A DNA stretch of 20,383 nucleotides from an uncultured Succinatimonas sp. (GTDB lineage: Bacteria; Pseudomonadota; Gammaproteobacteria; Enterobacterales; Succinivibrionaceae): positions 1 to 20,383 of the forward strand of contig NZ_CAJKVK010000031.1 in NCBI RefSeq assembly GCF_905203285.1, in the 5' to 3' direction. This document shows positions 7,942-16,093 of the stretch, piece by piece. The notes beneath the pieces are model-generated. The model was given only the letters and a program-made list of their open reading frames with translations, ran no database searches and was not told where the DNA came from. Made by a program: the position numbers and the translations under genes. Position 1 is the first letter of the stretch. Each line of letters starts with the position of its first letter.

Positions 7942-9462
7942 ATGGCATTTTTTTCGTTTTTTAAGAAAAAGAAAGATATAAAGAAAGAAGAATCCGTTGA
8001 AAACAAAGTTGTTGAAAGTAAAGATAACGCTGAAGAAATTTCTGAATCTGACAGTGATGAAATACAACAAAAACGACAAAAAGAGCAACATGAAGAAGCT
8101 GTTTCAGCTTTAGAAAGCGTCGGAGCCGGAGCTGCGGCTGCAGAATTTTTTGATGATACGGTAAATGAAAAAGATTTAAAGCAGGAAATTGATAAGGATA
8201 TAAAAAAAGAGAGCACTCGTGCTGAAAGCTCTTTTGTCATATATCAGGAACTTGAAGCTGAAAAAAGAATCATAGCTGATGATGAAAGCTTTAAGTCTGA
8301 TAATAACGAAATTGAAGAAAAAAAAGATTCAAAAGATAAAGATGAAATAAAAGAAGATAAATCTGCAGTTGATGAGTCAAAAGTCTTCTCTTGTAAAGAA
8401 GAAGCTTCTGTACAAGATGCTGTGAAACCTGAGATTTCAGATAAAGATGAAAGCGAAAGATTAGAGAGCCAGAATGAAGAACAAGATGTTACTGAGGTAA
8501 AAACAGAACCAAAAACCTCTGAAGAAAATAAAGAAATAAGCGAAAAAAACGAAAAGGTATCTTTTTTTGAAAGATTAAAGCGTACTCGTGAAAATATCGC
8601 GATGGGTCTTAGTTCTTTCATGAAAGGACGTAAGATTGATGAAGATCTTTATGAAGAACTTGAAACAGCGTTACTTACAGCAGATCTTGGAGTTGAAACT
8701 ACAAATTTAGTTATTGAAAAACTGCGTGAAGAATCAAAGCTGCGTGAATTGCATGATGCGGTTTTACTTAAGAAGAATTTAAAAGATATTCTGAAAAATA
8801 TTTTAAAACCGTGTGAACTGCCGCTTGATGTAACAGGTAAAAGACCTTTTGTTATTTTAATGGTTGGGGTAAACGGAGCCGGCAAAACAACAACCATAGG
8901 AAAACTTGCACGAAAATATCAGGATCAAGGACTTAAAGTCATGCTTGCAGCCGGTGATACTTTTAGAGCAGCTGCTGTTGAACAGTTAAAAGAATGGGGA
9001 AATAGAGCTAATGTTCCGGTTATTGCACAGGCTACCGGATCTGATAGCGCTTCAGTTCTTTTTGACGCTGTAAATGCTGCAAAAGCCAGAAATATTGATG
9101 TGCTTATTTGTGATACGGCAGGAAGATTGCAAAATAAAGACAATCTTATGGAAGAACTGAAAAAGATCGTGCGCGTTATGAAGAAAATTGATGAAGAAGT
9201 ACCGCATGAAGTCTTATTGGTGTTAGACGCCACGACTGGTCAAAATGCTGTTTCACAGGCTACTTTATTCGGTAAAGCAGTACCTATTACCGGTATTTGT
9301 CTTACCAAACTTGACGGTACGGCAAAAGGCGGGGTGATTTTTACTTTAGCCGATAAATTCAAGCTTCCTATTCGTTATGTTGGTATCGGTGAAAAAGCAG
9401 AAGATCTAAGACCTTTTAAAGCTGATGTTTTTGTAGACGCTTTATTTAAAGACGAAGATTAA
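7942..9462 (+). CDS. ftsY: Signal recognition particle receptor FtsY
   Basis: FtsY is the membrane-associated GTPase that receives ribosomes carrying SRP and hands them to the translocon. Numbering from the ATG at 7936, residues 1 to ~207 are a lysine/glutamate-rich, low-complexity acidic domain starting with a membrane-touching patch (AFFSFFKKKK). Then come the N domain (~210-290) and the G domain, with the P-loop GVNGAGKTT (311-319), DTFRAAA (341-347), DTAGR (393-397), TKLD (457-460) and GIGEKAEDLRPF. Two in-frame ATGs lie at 7936 and 7942. GGTGG at 7930-7934 is well placed only for the second, so I use 7942 (506 residues); 7936 is possible. E. coli FtsY has 497 residues. FtsE and FtsX do not follow, unlike in most relatives. 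Confidence 0.97.
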   Translation: MAFFSFFKKKKDIKKEESVENKVVESKDNAEEISESDSDEIQQKRQKEQHEEAVSALESVGAGAAAAEFFDDTVNEKDLKQEIDKDIKKESTRAESSFVIYQELEAEKRIIADDESFKSDNNEIEEKKDSKDKDEIKEDKSAVDESKVFSCKEEASVQDAVKPEISDKDESERLESQNEEQDVTEVKTEPKTSEENKEISEKNEKVSFFERLKRTRENIAMGLSSFMKGRKIDEDLYEELETALLTADLGVETTNLVIEKLREESKLRELHDAVLLKKNLKDILKNILKPCELPLDVTGKRPFVILMVGVNGAGKTTTIGKLARKYQDQGLKVMLAAGDTFRAAAVEQLKEWGNRANVPVIAQATGSDSASVLFDAVNAAKARNIDVLICDTAGRLQNKDNLMEELKKIVRVMKKIDEEVPHEVLLVLDATTGQNAVSQATLFGKAVPITGICLTKLDGTAKGGVIFTLADKFKLPIRYVGIGEKAEDLRPFKADVFVDALFKDED

Positions 9463-9472
9463 GCTTTGCTTC

Positions 9473-9500
9473 CCGGCGCTTTATAAGGCGCCGGAATTTT
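9473..9500 (+). terminator. Hairpin terminator after ftsY
   Basis: CCGGCGC (9473-9479) pairs with GCGCCGG (9488-9494) around TTTATAAG, and the stem can extend by two pairs to leave a TATA loop. AATTTTA follows, so the T-run is short and read-through is possible. It sits only 10 bases after the ftsY stop and ends about 14 bases before the next start codon. Confidence 0.65.
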
Positions 9501-9513
9501 AGTTGGATTAAAA

Positions 9514-11532
9514 ATGATGATAAAGCGTTTTCTCGCTGTTGCTTTGATTGTAGAAGCATTTCAGGTTTCAGCAGATGAAATAATTACAGCAGATACTATC
9601 GTAGTCAGTGCCAACCGTGACAGACAAAGTATTATTGACGCAAATGAAAGCATCAGTGTCGTAAGTCAGGATGAGGTTTTACTGCAAGGAGCTGACACTG
9701 TTGCCGATGCTTTACAGGATGCGCCTTCGGTTTTACTGGTAAATGACGGAACTCCCGGTTTAAAAAGGGTTTCAATACGCGGAGAGAGTGCTTATAGAAC
9801 TCTTGTCATGATAGACGGACAAAGAATAACCGATCAGAAAACCAAATCAGGAGCTCCGCTTTTAATCAATCCTTTTTTTATCGATCAAATTGAAGTGGTA
9901 AAGGGACCTGCTGCCGTATTGTACGGATCTGACGCTATGGGCGGGGCCGTTAACGTTATCACTAAAAAGCCGTCCGAAGATAAAATAAATACTCAACTTG
10001 GTTTGTTATATAACGGATCTGATAATGCTTTTTCCGAGTATTTAAATTTATCCGGGACAATTGAAGATTTCAGTTATGCATTAGGTCTTGTTAATACTGA
10101 CGCTCAAGATTTATATATTGCAGATAGAGAGAAAATTGATAACACCTCTTATAGGAATCAAGGAATAAACGCTTATCTTGCCTGGCAGGCAACTGATGAT
10201 TTAAAGCTTGAATATAAATCAGAATATTTTGATGTTGACGCTCATACGGCAAGCTCTACTGATATTCCGGGATATGCTGAGTTTAAAGCCCATATTCCTA
10301 AATGGCGGCGTGTTAAACATTCATTAGGCTTTGAGCTTACCGAGATTAATGATTATGTCTCCTCATTAAAAGCATCGGTTTTTATGCAGCAAAATGATAA
10401 GGATTTTAATTCTTCAGTAACAAGAAAAGGTCCTTTTGTTTCCGTATTAAATGAAGAAGACAGCTATGGTGCCAATTTGCAGGCTCAATTTTCTTTAGGT
10501 AATTATTTTTCTTTAATTGCAGGTTATGACGGGGAGCGATCCGAATTAAAATCTGATAGCTCTGTTGGAATAGGAACACAAGACATCAGTCTTCATGATC
10601 GTGATTTTTCTCAAACAACTCACGGTTTATATGCGCTTTTAGCAACCAAATTTAATGAAAAACTTACGCTTAACACGGCCATACGATATAACCGAGTTGA
10701 TACTGATGCGGGGACGTCTTCTTTTAACGGTGTTAAGCTGCCTTGGTTTGCTGATAAGGTAAATGAAAAGGCGGTATTAAGTGCAGGTCTTGTTTATAAG
10801 CCTTTAGAAAATGCCTCATGGAGATTAAACTGGTCGCAGGGCTATCGTGTACCTAATATACAGGAAATGTATCTTTATACGTTTACCGGTGAACTGCAAG
10901 TCGGTAATCCTAATTTAAAACCTGAAACATCCGATAACTATGAAATCGGTTTTAAGTACGAAGGTGATCTTGTTACTTCGGATTTTGCGGTATTTTATTC
11001 TGATGCTGATGACTATATCGAAACTGTAGAAATAGATATATTTCCTAATTTGCCTTTTCATTTTAGACAATTTACTTACAACAATATTGCCTCGGCAAAA
11101 ACCTATGGTGCAGATTGGTCGCTTCAGCTTAATTTCGACAGTTTTGAGCCCTATCTTGATATTTCATTTATTAAAAGAAAATACGATACCGGCAGTATCG
11201 AAACCTATAATACAGGTGTACCTGCTATAAAGGGGCGCACCGGAATAAGATATTATCCTGACTGCAGCTACGGGTATTTAACCCTTGATTTTTATGCACG
11301 CTTTGCTTCGCGGGTAAAACAGGACAACGCGGGCGGAATAAGCTATTTTGCCGATGATGAATATGGCGGATGGACTACTTTAAATTTAGGAGCAGAGTAT
11401 TTATTCGGGGATAATGAAGAATATCGAATTTACGGAGCACTCGAAAATATTCTGGATAAGAGCTATCAAACATCAAGCCTTATTCATGAACCGGGACGTT
11501 TTGTTATGGCAGGCGTAAGCGCGTCGTTTTAA
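9514..11532 (+). CDS. TonB-dependent outer-membrane receptor, ligand unknown
   Basis: A 672-residue outer-membrane transporter. Residues 1-20 look like a signal peptide cut after VSA. DTIVVSA (27-33) is the TonB box. The plug domain (~42-152) has LQDAPSVLL, RGESAYRTLVMIDGQRI and the closing GPAAVLYGSDAMGGAVNVIT. The beta-barrel follows and ends in the usual C-terminal Phe (GVSASF). YRVP (444-447) and NPNL (465-468) resemble the FRAP and NPNL boxes of haem receptors, but there is no His between them, so I do not assign haem; BtuB- and CirA-like receptors share much of this. The start could be either of two adjacent ATGs (9514 or 9517), and the binding site is weak. The facing tonB gene is a likely functional partner. 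Confidence 0.93.
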   Translation: MMIKRFLAVALIVEAFQVSADEIITADTIVVSANRDRQSIIDANESISVVSQDEVLLQGADTVADALQDAPSVLLVNDGTPGLKRVSIRGESAYRTLVMIDGQRITDQKTKSGAPLLINPFFIDQIEVVKGPAAVLYGSDAMGGAVNVITKKPSEDKINTQLGLLYNGSDNAFSEYLNLSGTIEDFSYALGLVNTDAQDLYIADREKIDNTSYRNQGINAYLAWQATDDLKLEYKSEYFDVDAHTASSTDIPGYAEFKAHIPKWRRVKHSLGFELTEINDYVSSLKASVFMQQNDKDFNSSVTRKGPFVSVLNEEDSYGANLQAQFSLGNYFSLIAGYDGERSELKSDSSVGIGTQDISLHDRDFSQTTHGLYALLATKFNEKLTLNTAIRYNRVDTDAGTSSFNGVKLPWFADKVNEKAVLSAGLVYKPLENASWRLNWSQGYRVPNIQEMYLYTFTGELQVGNPNLKPETSDNYEIGFKYEGDLVTSDFAVFYSDADDYIETVEIDIFPNLPFHFRQFTYNNIASAKTYGADWSLQLNFDSFEPYLDISFIKRKYDTGSIETYNTGVPAIKGRTGIRYYPDCSYGYLTLDFYARFASRVKQDNAGGISYFADDEYGGWTTLNLGAEYLFGDNEEYRIYGALENILDKSYQTSSLIHEPGRFVMAGVSASF

Positions 11533-12281
11533 TTCAATTTGTATTTAAGCGGCACGTTAAGATTGAAATCAAGAAGAGGGTCTGCAGATAAATTTGCAGC
11601 TTTGGCGGCAAGCTTTAATGCTGCATCGTCAAGGATCTTATGTCCGCTTGATTTGTTGATTTTATAAGAAACAATTTTCCCTTTTTTTATGGAAAATGAA
11701 ATAATCGCAGTTCCTTCAAGATTGCGTCTTATGGCAAGTTTAGGGTAAATAAGAGATGCTTGCAGTCGACTGTGAATAAGATTGGCAAATTTTATTTGCT
11801 GCTGCTTTAATTTTTGTGCAGCATGCGCAGCTGTGTTGTTTTTTGCGGCTGTGTTTGCAGCTTTAGATATTTTATTTGGCGTGTTTGACTGTAAATGTTT
11901 TTTAGGAGTATTTGCAGTTCTTTTTGCTAGGGCTTTTTTAGGCGCAGAAGTTGCCGCTTTAGGTTTATTTTCTGCTTTTGTTACGGTTTTTAGTATTTTT
12001 TGAGGTTCTTTTATAACCTTTTGTGCAAGATTGGTGTTTTCTTTAGCTTCGATTTTGTTTTCAGAATTTTTAACTGTCGCAGAAGGCGTGATGTCAGCTT
12101 TTTGTGCTGACTCTTGCTTAATTCCCGGTTCGTCCTTTTGCAAGGTAAAGGTTATTTCAGTATATGCAGGAGCTGTTTTCGGGGGTGAATCAAAATAATA
12201 AACTACAAAATAAAAAGCGATAAGAGAGCATAGTAGACCGATATAGGCACAAGTTCTGCTTAATAAATCGGACTTATCCAT
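11529..12281 (-). CDS. tonB: Energy transducer TonB
   Basis: TonB spans the periplasm and passes energy from ExbB-ExbD to outer-membrane receptors. It has 250 residues: a single membrane anchor (about 12-30), a long flexible Lys/Ala/Asn/Thr-rich linker (about 50-160) and a C-terminal TonB domain with IYPKLAIRRNLEG (178-190), ISFSIKKGKI (194-203) and KSSGHKILDDAALKLAAKA (210-228). The linker has few Pro and lacks the Glu-Pro/Lys-Pro repeats of E. coli TonB. No His lies in the membrane anchor. The ATG overlaps the exbD stop by one base (TAATG), so translation is probably coupled. Its stop codon interlocks with that of the receptor gene on the other strand. Confidence 0.92.
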   Translation of the reverse strand: MDKSDLLSRTCAYIGLLCSLIAFYFVVYYFDSPPKTAPAYTEITFTLQKDEPGIKQESAQKADITPSATVKNSENKIEAKENTNLAQKVIKEPQKILKTVTKAENKPKAATSAPKKALAKRTANTPKKHLQSNTPNKISKAANTAAKNNTAAHAAQKLKQQQIKFANLIHSRLQASLIYPKLAIRRNLEGTAIISFSIKKGKIVSYKINKSSGHKILDDAALKLAAKAANLSADPLLDFNLNVPLKYKLN

Positions 12282-12673
12282 TATTTTTCATCTCTTTTTA
12301 CTGCTTTTACTACAAGCTTTCCTGAAGTATAGGTACGAGCAAGATCCGATATGTCGATAAAGCTTTGAGCTGGGGATTTCGGGTCTAAATATAAAGTGAT
12401 GCTTTGCGGTTTTTCAGCTTCAATGATTTTTTGTAATTCAGTTAACGTTAAGTTTTTTTGATTAATGAAAAATGCTCCTGTAGCGTCGATACTTACCGTA
12501 AAACTTTCCGATGCCGCGTCATTTTCTTCTGCAGTAGTTGATGTGGGAACATTTAGCTCAATTTCCGGCAGAGTAAAACTCATAGTCATAATGAAAAAAA
12601 TAACCAGCATGAAAATGACATCAATAAGCGACGTCAAATCAACATGTAAATCATCGTCATCAAAATCATGCAT
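12281..12673 (-). CDS. exbD: Biopolymer transport protein ExbD
   Basis: ExbD is the proton-channel partner of ExbB in the inner membrane. It has 130 residues: a short cytoplasmic acidic head (MHDFDDDDLHV), one membrane segment (about 13-33) with the functional Asp at position 18 in DLTSLIDVIFML, and a periplasmic domain with VSIDATGAFFINQKNLT and ITLYLDPKSP. These are standard ExbD/TolR features; ExbD is preferred over TolR because tonB follows directly. Its ATG overlaps the end of exbB by 8 bases (ATGCATGA) and its stop overlaps the tonB start. Confidence 0.95.
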   Translation of the reverse strand: MHDFDDDDLHVDLTSLIDVIFMLVIFFIMTMSFTLPEIELNVPTSTTAEENDAASESFTVSIDATGAFFINQKNLTLTELQKIIEAEKPQSITLYLDPKSPAQSFIDISDLARTYTSGKLVVKAVKRDEK

Positions 12674-13178
12674 TGTCTTTTTGCCTTGATAATAAGGTAA
12701 TGGTTGTTTTTATGAATCTTAAATTAGTAAGAATATAGTAATGAACCATAAGGGCGGGAATTGCAAGAGTAAGTCCCATTACCGTGGTGATTAAAGCCTG
12801 CCAGATCCCGCTTGCAAGCATTGCTGAGTTTGGGGTGCTGTTGTCAGCAAGGGTTGAAAAAACTTCAATCATGCCAAGAACGGTACCGAGTAATCCTAAT
12901 AGAGGTCCTACTGCAGCGCAAAGCTTTAAAAAATATAAGGAGCTAAATAGTCCTTTCATTTTGGTCTGCATTAGTGAACTTATGTAAGAATTATCATTGG
13001 CAGTTGAATTTTTAAGTACTAAAAGAGCGATTTCTTTTATAAGTCCGCTGCGGTTCACAGCTTGCCTTTTTAGCATGATGCTTAAAACTGTACCGCGAAT
13101 CACGGTAAATACGGCAGCAAAACCTAAAATTAATAATGCGACACCGCAGTAACCAATTTTTTCGTATAAATCAAACAT
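12666..13178 (-). CDS. exbB: ExbB/MotA/TolQ-family proton channel protein
   Basis: ExbB forms the pentameric scaffold of the proton-driven motor that powers TonB. It has 170 residues with three membrane segments (about 10-28, 85-107 and 124-150) and the family signatures AVGPLLGLLGTVLGMIEVF and LASGIWQALITTVMGLTLAIPAL. It is shorter than E. coli ExbB (244) and close to the ExbB2 type found with TonB2 systems in Vibrio. I start at the ATG at 13178, preceded by AGGTGA. An in-frame GTG at 13191-13193 would add five residues but lies inside that binding site. It is the first gene of the minus-strand exbB-exbD-tonB operon and diverges from cydA. Confidence 0.92.
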   Translation of the reverse strand: MFDLYEKIGYCGVALLILGFAAVFTVIRGTVLSIMLKRQAVNRSGLIKEIALLVLKNSTANDNSYISSLMQTKMKGLFSSLYFLKLCAAVGPLLGLLGTVLGMIEVFSTLADNSTPNSAMLASGIWQALITTVMGLTLAIPALMVHYYILTNLRFIKTTITLLSRQKDNA

Positions 13179-13193
13179 TTTGAAGTAATTCAC

Positions 13194-13272
13194 CTAACTT
13201 GGTATCAATGATTAACAAATTGCCTTGTAAAGAGTAACATTAATTTAAATATAGTCTAACAGGAGAAAGTCA
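13194..13272. promoter_or_regulatory. Divergent control region of exbB and cydA, with ArcA-like repeats
   Basis: Promoters for both operons must lie in or near this short region. Candidate cyd boxes are TTGTAA (13225-13230) with TATAGT (13250-13255), at a long 19-base spacing. On the minus strand TGTTAATCAT (13217-13208) differs from the ArcA-P consensus WGTTAATTAW at one base. A second GTTA (13238-13235), within TGTTA, is in the same direction exactly 22 bases away, which is two helical turns. ArcA controls cyd operons in enteric bacteria; binding here is inferred. Confidence 0.35.
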
Positions 13273-14829
13273 ATGATAAGTCAGGCAATGGTTGAGCTTT
13301 CCCGTTGGCAGTTTGCCGCTACTTCTCTGTATCATTTTATATTCGTTCCTTTAACTTTAGGCATTTCTTGGCTTATTTTCATCATGGAATTGATGTATGT
13401 CAGAACCGGTGATGTTTTATACCGTGATATGACTAAGTTTTGGGGAAAGCTTTTCGGTATTAATTTTGCTATCGGAGTTGCTACCGGAATTACCTTAGAG
13501 TTTGAGTTCGGTACCAATTGGTCTAACTATTCTCATTATGTAGGTGACATTTTCGGCGCGCCTCTTGCTATTGAAGGTCTTTTGGCCTTTTTCCTTGAGT
13601 CCACTTTTATCGGTTTATTTTTTACCGGATGGAATCGCTTTTCAAAAAAAGCCCATTTGGCAATTACTTTTTTAACCGCTTTAGGATCAAATCTTTCAGC
13701 AATGTGGATTTTGATTGCCAACGGTTGGATGCAGTATCCTGAATTCGCGGTTTTCTCTCCGGAGAAAATGCGCATGGAAATGGTGGATTTCTTCGGTTTG
13801 GTTCTTTCTCCCGTAGCGCAGGTAAAGTTTGCTCATACGGTATGCGCAGGGTATGTGACTGCATCAATGTTCGTTATCGGCGTTAGCGCCTTTATGCTGC
13901 TTAAAAAACGTCATATTGATTTTGCCAAAAGATCGATGACGATAGCATTAGCTTTTTGTTTTTGTGCAATGGCAGGATCCGCATTGACCGGAGATTTATC
14001 GGCAGTAGGTGTTACTAAACATCAGCCTGCAAAGCTTGCGGCGATGGAAGCTGAATATGAAACTCAGAAACCTCCTGCATCGTGGTCAGTGTTTGCCATT
14101 CCAAATGAAGAAAAAATGGAAAATACTTTTGCAATTAAAGTTCCGTGGTTATTGGGAATAATCGCTACTCATTCTCTTGATGAGGAAGTGATTGGTTTGC
14201 GCGATATTGTGGCGCAAAATGAAGAAAGAATTAAAAACGGAGTTATGGCCCACAAATTATTAACTCAGCTGCGTCAGGGAAACAGTGATCCGTCAGTTTA
14301 TGAAGCTTTTAAACAGCATGACAAGGATTTAGGTTACGGTTTACTTTTAGTTGAACATGCAAAAGATCCGTTAAATCCTACGGAATCTGAAATTAAGACA
14401 GCGGCAAGAAACAGCGTTCCTTCAGTATGGATCTCTTATTTCTCATTTCGCTTGATGATGGGGTTGTTGGGAATTGTCGGAATTCTGGTTTTAGGGGCTG
14501 CTTTCTTTTTATGGTATAAGCGGGATTTGGAGAATCGTACCCTTTTTCTTAAATTTTTACTGTGGGCAATTCCGGTACCGTTTCTTGCCTGTGAATTCGG
14601 TTGGATTTTAGCGGAGCTTGGGCGTCAGCCGTGGGCTATTCAAGGAATTTTGCCGACATTTATGGCTACATCGTCATTATCGGTTACCGATGTCGCTTTA
14701 TCTCTTATTTGCTTTATTGCAATTTATACCGTGTTTTTACTCATTGAAATGTACTTAATGATTAAAGCGGTAAAGATAGGTCCGCTTGAAACCTCCGCAC
14801 TTGAAAGTGCTTTTGCAGGAGGAAAATAA
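13273..14829 (+). CDS. cydA: Cytochrome bd ubiquinol oxidase subunit I
   Basis: CydA is the haem- and quinol-binding subunit of the inner-membrane bd oxidase, which reduces O2 to water with high affinity. It has 518 residues (E. coli 522), with all key residues shifted by two: H21, H188 and M395 are the haem ligands (E. coli H19, H186, M393), and E101 and E109 near the d/b595 haems are kept. The long quinol loop includes K254 and E259 in KLAAMEAEYE and continues through GIIATHSLDEEVIGL and HKLLTQLRQG, so it is the long-loop type of Proteobacteria. GRQPWAI near the end is the family signature. AGGAGA lies a few bases before the ATG. First gene of cydABXDC. Confidence 0.98.
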   Translation: MISQAMVELSRWQFAATSLYHFIFVPLTLGISWLIFIMELMYVRTGDVLYRDMTKFWGKLFGINFAIGVATGITLEFEFGTNWSNYSHYVGDIFGAPLAIEGLLAFFLESTFIGLFFTGWNRFSKKAHLAITFLTALGSNLSAMWILIANGWMQYPEFAVFSPEKMRMEMVDFFGLVLSPVAQVKFAHTVCAGYVTASMFVIGVSAFMLLKKRHIDFAKRSMTIALAFCFCAMAGSALTGDLSAVGVTKHQPAKLAAMEAEYETQKPPASWSVFAIPNEEKMENTFAIKVPWLLGIIATHSLDEEVIGLRDIVAQNEERIKNGVMAHKLLTQLRQGNSDPSVYEAFKQHDKDLGYGLLLVEHAKDPLNPTESEIKTAARNSVPSVWISYFSFRLMMGLLGIVGILVLGAAFFLWYKRDLENRTLFLKFLLWAIPVPFLACEFGWILAELGRQPWAIQGILPTFMATSSLSVTDVALSLICFIAIYTVFLLIEMYLMIKAVKIGPLETSALESAFAGGK

Positions 14830-14830
14830 A

Positions 14831-15970
14831 ATGTTGTTTGAGTACACTACGCTGCAGGTTATTTGGTGGATTTTAATCGGTGTCTTGCTTATCGGCTTTG
14901 CGTTAACCAATGGCATGGATATGGCGGTTTCTTCACTGCTTTTCCCCGTAGGTAAAAACAGTGCCGAAAGGAAAGTTCTTATAAGCACGATTGTTCCTCA
15001 CTGGGACGGCAATCAGGTGTGGCTTATTACGGCAGGAGGCGCTATTTTTGCCGCTTGGCCTGAAGTTTATGCTGCATCTTTTTCCGGATTATACTGGGCC
15101 ATGCTTTTGGTCCTGTTTGCTATCTGGTTAAGACCTCTTGCTTTTGATTATCGCAATCACGGTGAAACTGAGACTTGGAAAAAGCGTTGGGATATAGCAT
15201 TGACTGCAGGAAGTTTGGTTCCGATGCTGATTTTCGGAGTGGCTTTCGGAAATCTGCTGCAGGGACTGCCTTTTTATGCTGATGAGAATATGCGCTGGCA
15301 TTATGACGGATACTTTTTAAGTGCTCTTTTGCCTTTGTTAAATCCTTTTGCTCTTTTGTGCGGCATGATAAGCGTTTTGATGCTGGTTACCCACGGATGT
15401 TTGTGGATCATGCTAAGAGTTGACGAGTCTATAAGTTATCGTGCCCGAAAAATAGCTGTAATAAGTGCTTGTTTGACTGTTCTTTTATTTGTTGTTGCGG
15501 GACTTTGGTCTTATAACTTTAACGGATATGTTTTAAATTCGTTAGCGCCGTCAGGAGCGTTTAACACTATTACCGGAAAATCCGTAAGTGTGGTTGAGCA
15601 CGGTCTGTTTTTGCATTATGTCAACTATCCCGTAACCGCAGTTGTTCCGGCTCTTGCAGGACTTGGCATGATGTTTGCAGGTTTCTTTGCTTTTAAGGGC
15701 AAAGCAGGGAAGGGAATTATAGCTTCAAGCGTCGGTATTGCTTTTACTATTATTACCGCAGGAGCTGCATTATTTCCGTTTATTTTGCCGTCAAGCAAAG
15801 ACGTAAATTCTTCATTAACCGTTTGGGATGCCACATCGTCTCATTTTACTTTGCAGGTTATGCTGTACGCCGTGATCGTGTTTGTTCCTATAGCTCTTGC
15901 ATATACGATTTGGGCTTATTATCGCATGTGGGGAAAAGCCTCGGTTGATACTGTAAAGGAAGATCATTAA
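14831..15970 (+). CDS. cydB: Cytochrome bd ubiquinol oxidase subunit II
   Basis: CydB is the haem-free partner of CydA, built of about eight to nine membrane helices. I start at the ATG at 14831, one base after the cydA stop, preceded by AGGAGGA (14817-14823); this gives 379 residues, the E. coli length, and aligns MLFEYTTLQVIWW with the known N-terminus. A longer frame opening at 14786 would overlap cydA and is not used. IVPHWDGNQVWLITAGGAIF, VAFGNLLQG and LTVWDATSSHFTLQVM are hallmarks. Residue 27 is Asn in NGMDMAV, where relatives usually have Asp (DGFD). Confidence 0.97.
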   Translation: MLFEYTTLQVIWWILIGVLLIGFALTNGMDMAVSSLLFPVGKNSAERKVLISTIVPHWDGNQVWLITAGGAIFAAWPEVYAASFSGLYWAMLLVLFAIWLRPLAFDYRNHGETETWKKRWDIALTAGSLVPMLIFGVAFGNLLQGLPFYADENMRWHYDGYFLSALLPLLNPFALLCGMISVLMLVTHGCLWIMLRVDESISYRARKIAVISACLTVLLFVVAGLWSYNFNGYVLNSLAPSGAFNTITGKSVSVVEHGLFLHYVNYPVTAVVPALAGLGMMFAGFFAFKGKAGKGIIASSVGIAFTIITAGAALFPFILPSSKDVNSSLTVWDATSSHFTLQVMLYAVIVFVPIALAYTIWAYYRMWGKASVDTVKEDH

Positions 15971-15979
15971 GGAGCAAAG

Positions 15980-16081
15980 ATGATTTACTTATATTGGTTT
16001 TTCGGTTTAATCGGAGCAATCGGTTTTACATGTGCGGTGACTTATTATGTTGAACTTAATGAAAGGTTCAAAACACGATAA
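15980..16081 (+). CDS. cydX: Cytochrome bd small subunit CydX
   Basis: A 33-residue single-span membrane protein between cydB and cydD, the normal place of CydX, which stabilises the haems of the bd oxidase. It reads MIYLYWFFGLIGAIGFTCAV and ends YYVELNERFKTR. Several positions agree with E. coli CydX without a gap: Y3, W6, G9, A13, F16 and E25. AAGGAG, overlapping the cydB stop, lies a few bases before the ATG, and the stop TAA (16079-16081) runs into the binding site of cydD. Confidence 0.9.
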   Translation: MIYLYWFFGLIGAIGFTCAVTYYVELNERFKTR

Positions 16082-16093
16082 GGGAATAATGCT

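Noticed and set aside
9514..11532. Calling the receptor a haem receptor (HmuR/HemR type)
   Set aside because: The boxes are only partly matched and the His between them is missing; the plug motifs are shared by many receptor families.
11782..12003. Plus-strand hydrophobic frame opposite tonB
   Set aside because: Its Phe/Ala/Cys-rich sequence is the reverse reading of the Lys/Ala-rich TonB linker, not a real membrane protein.
12666..12673. Calling the minus-strand operon tolQ-tolR-tolA
   Set aside because: The third protein has a TonB C-terminal domain (YP, EG and SSG motifs), no TolB/Pal genes follow, and a TonB-dependent receptor is next door.
14786..14830. Longer cydB start overlapping the end of cydA
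   Set aside because: The 15 extra residues do not match CydB N-termini, while the ATG at 14831 has an ideal AGGAGGA site and gives the family length.
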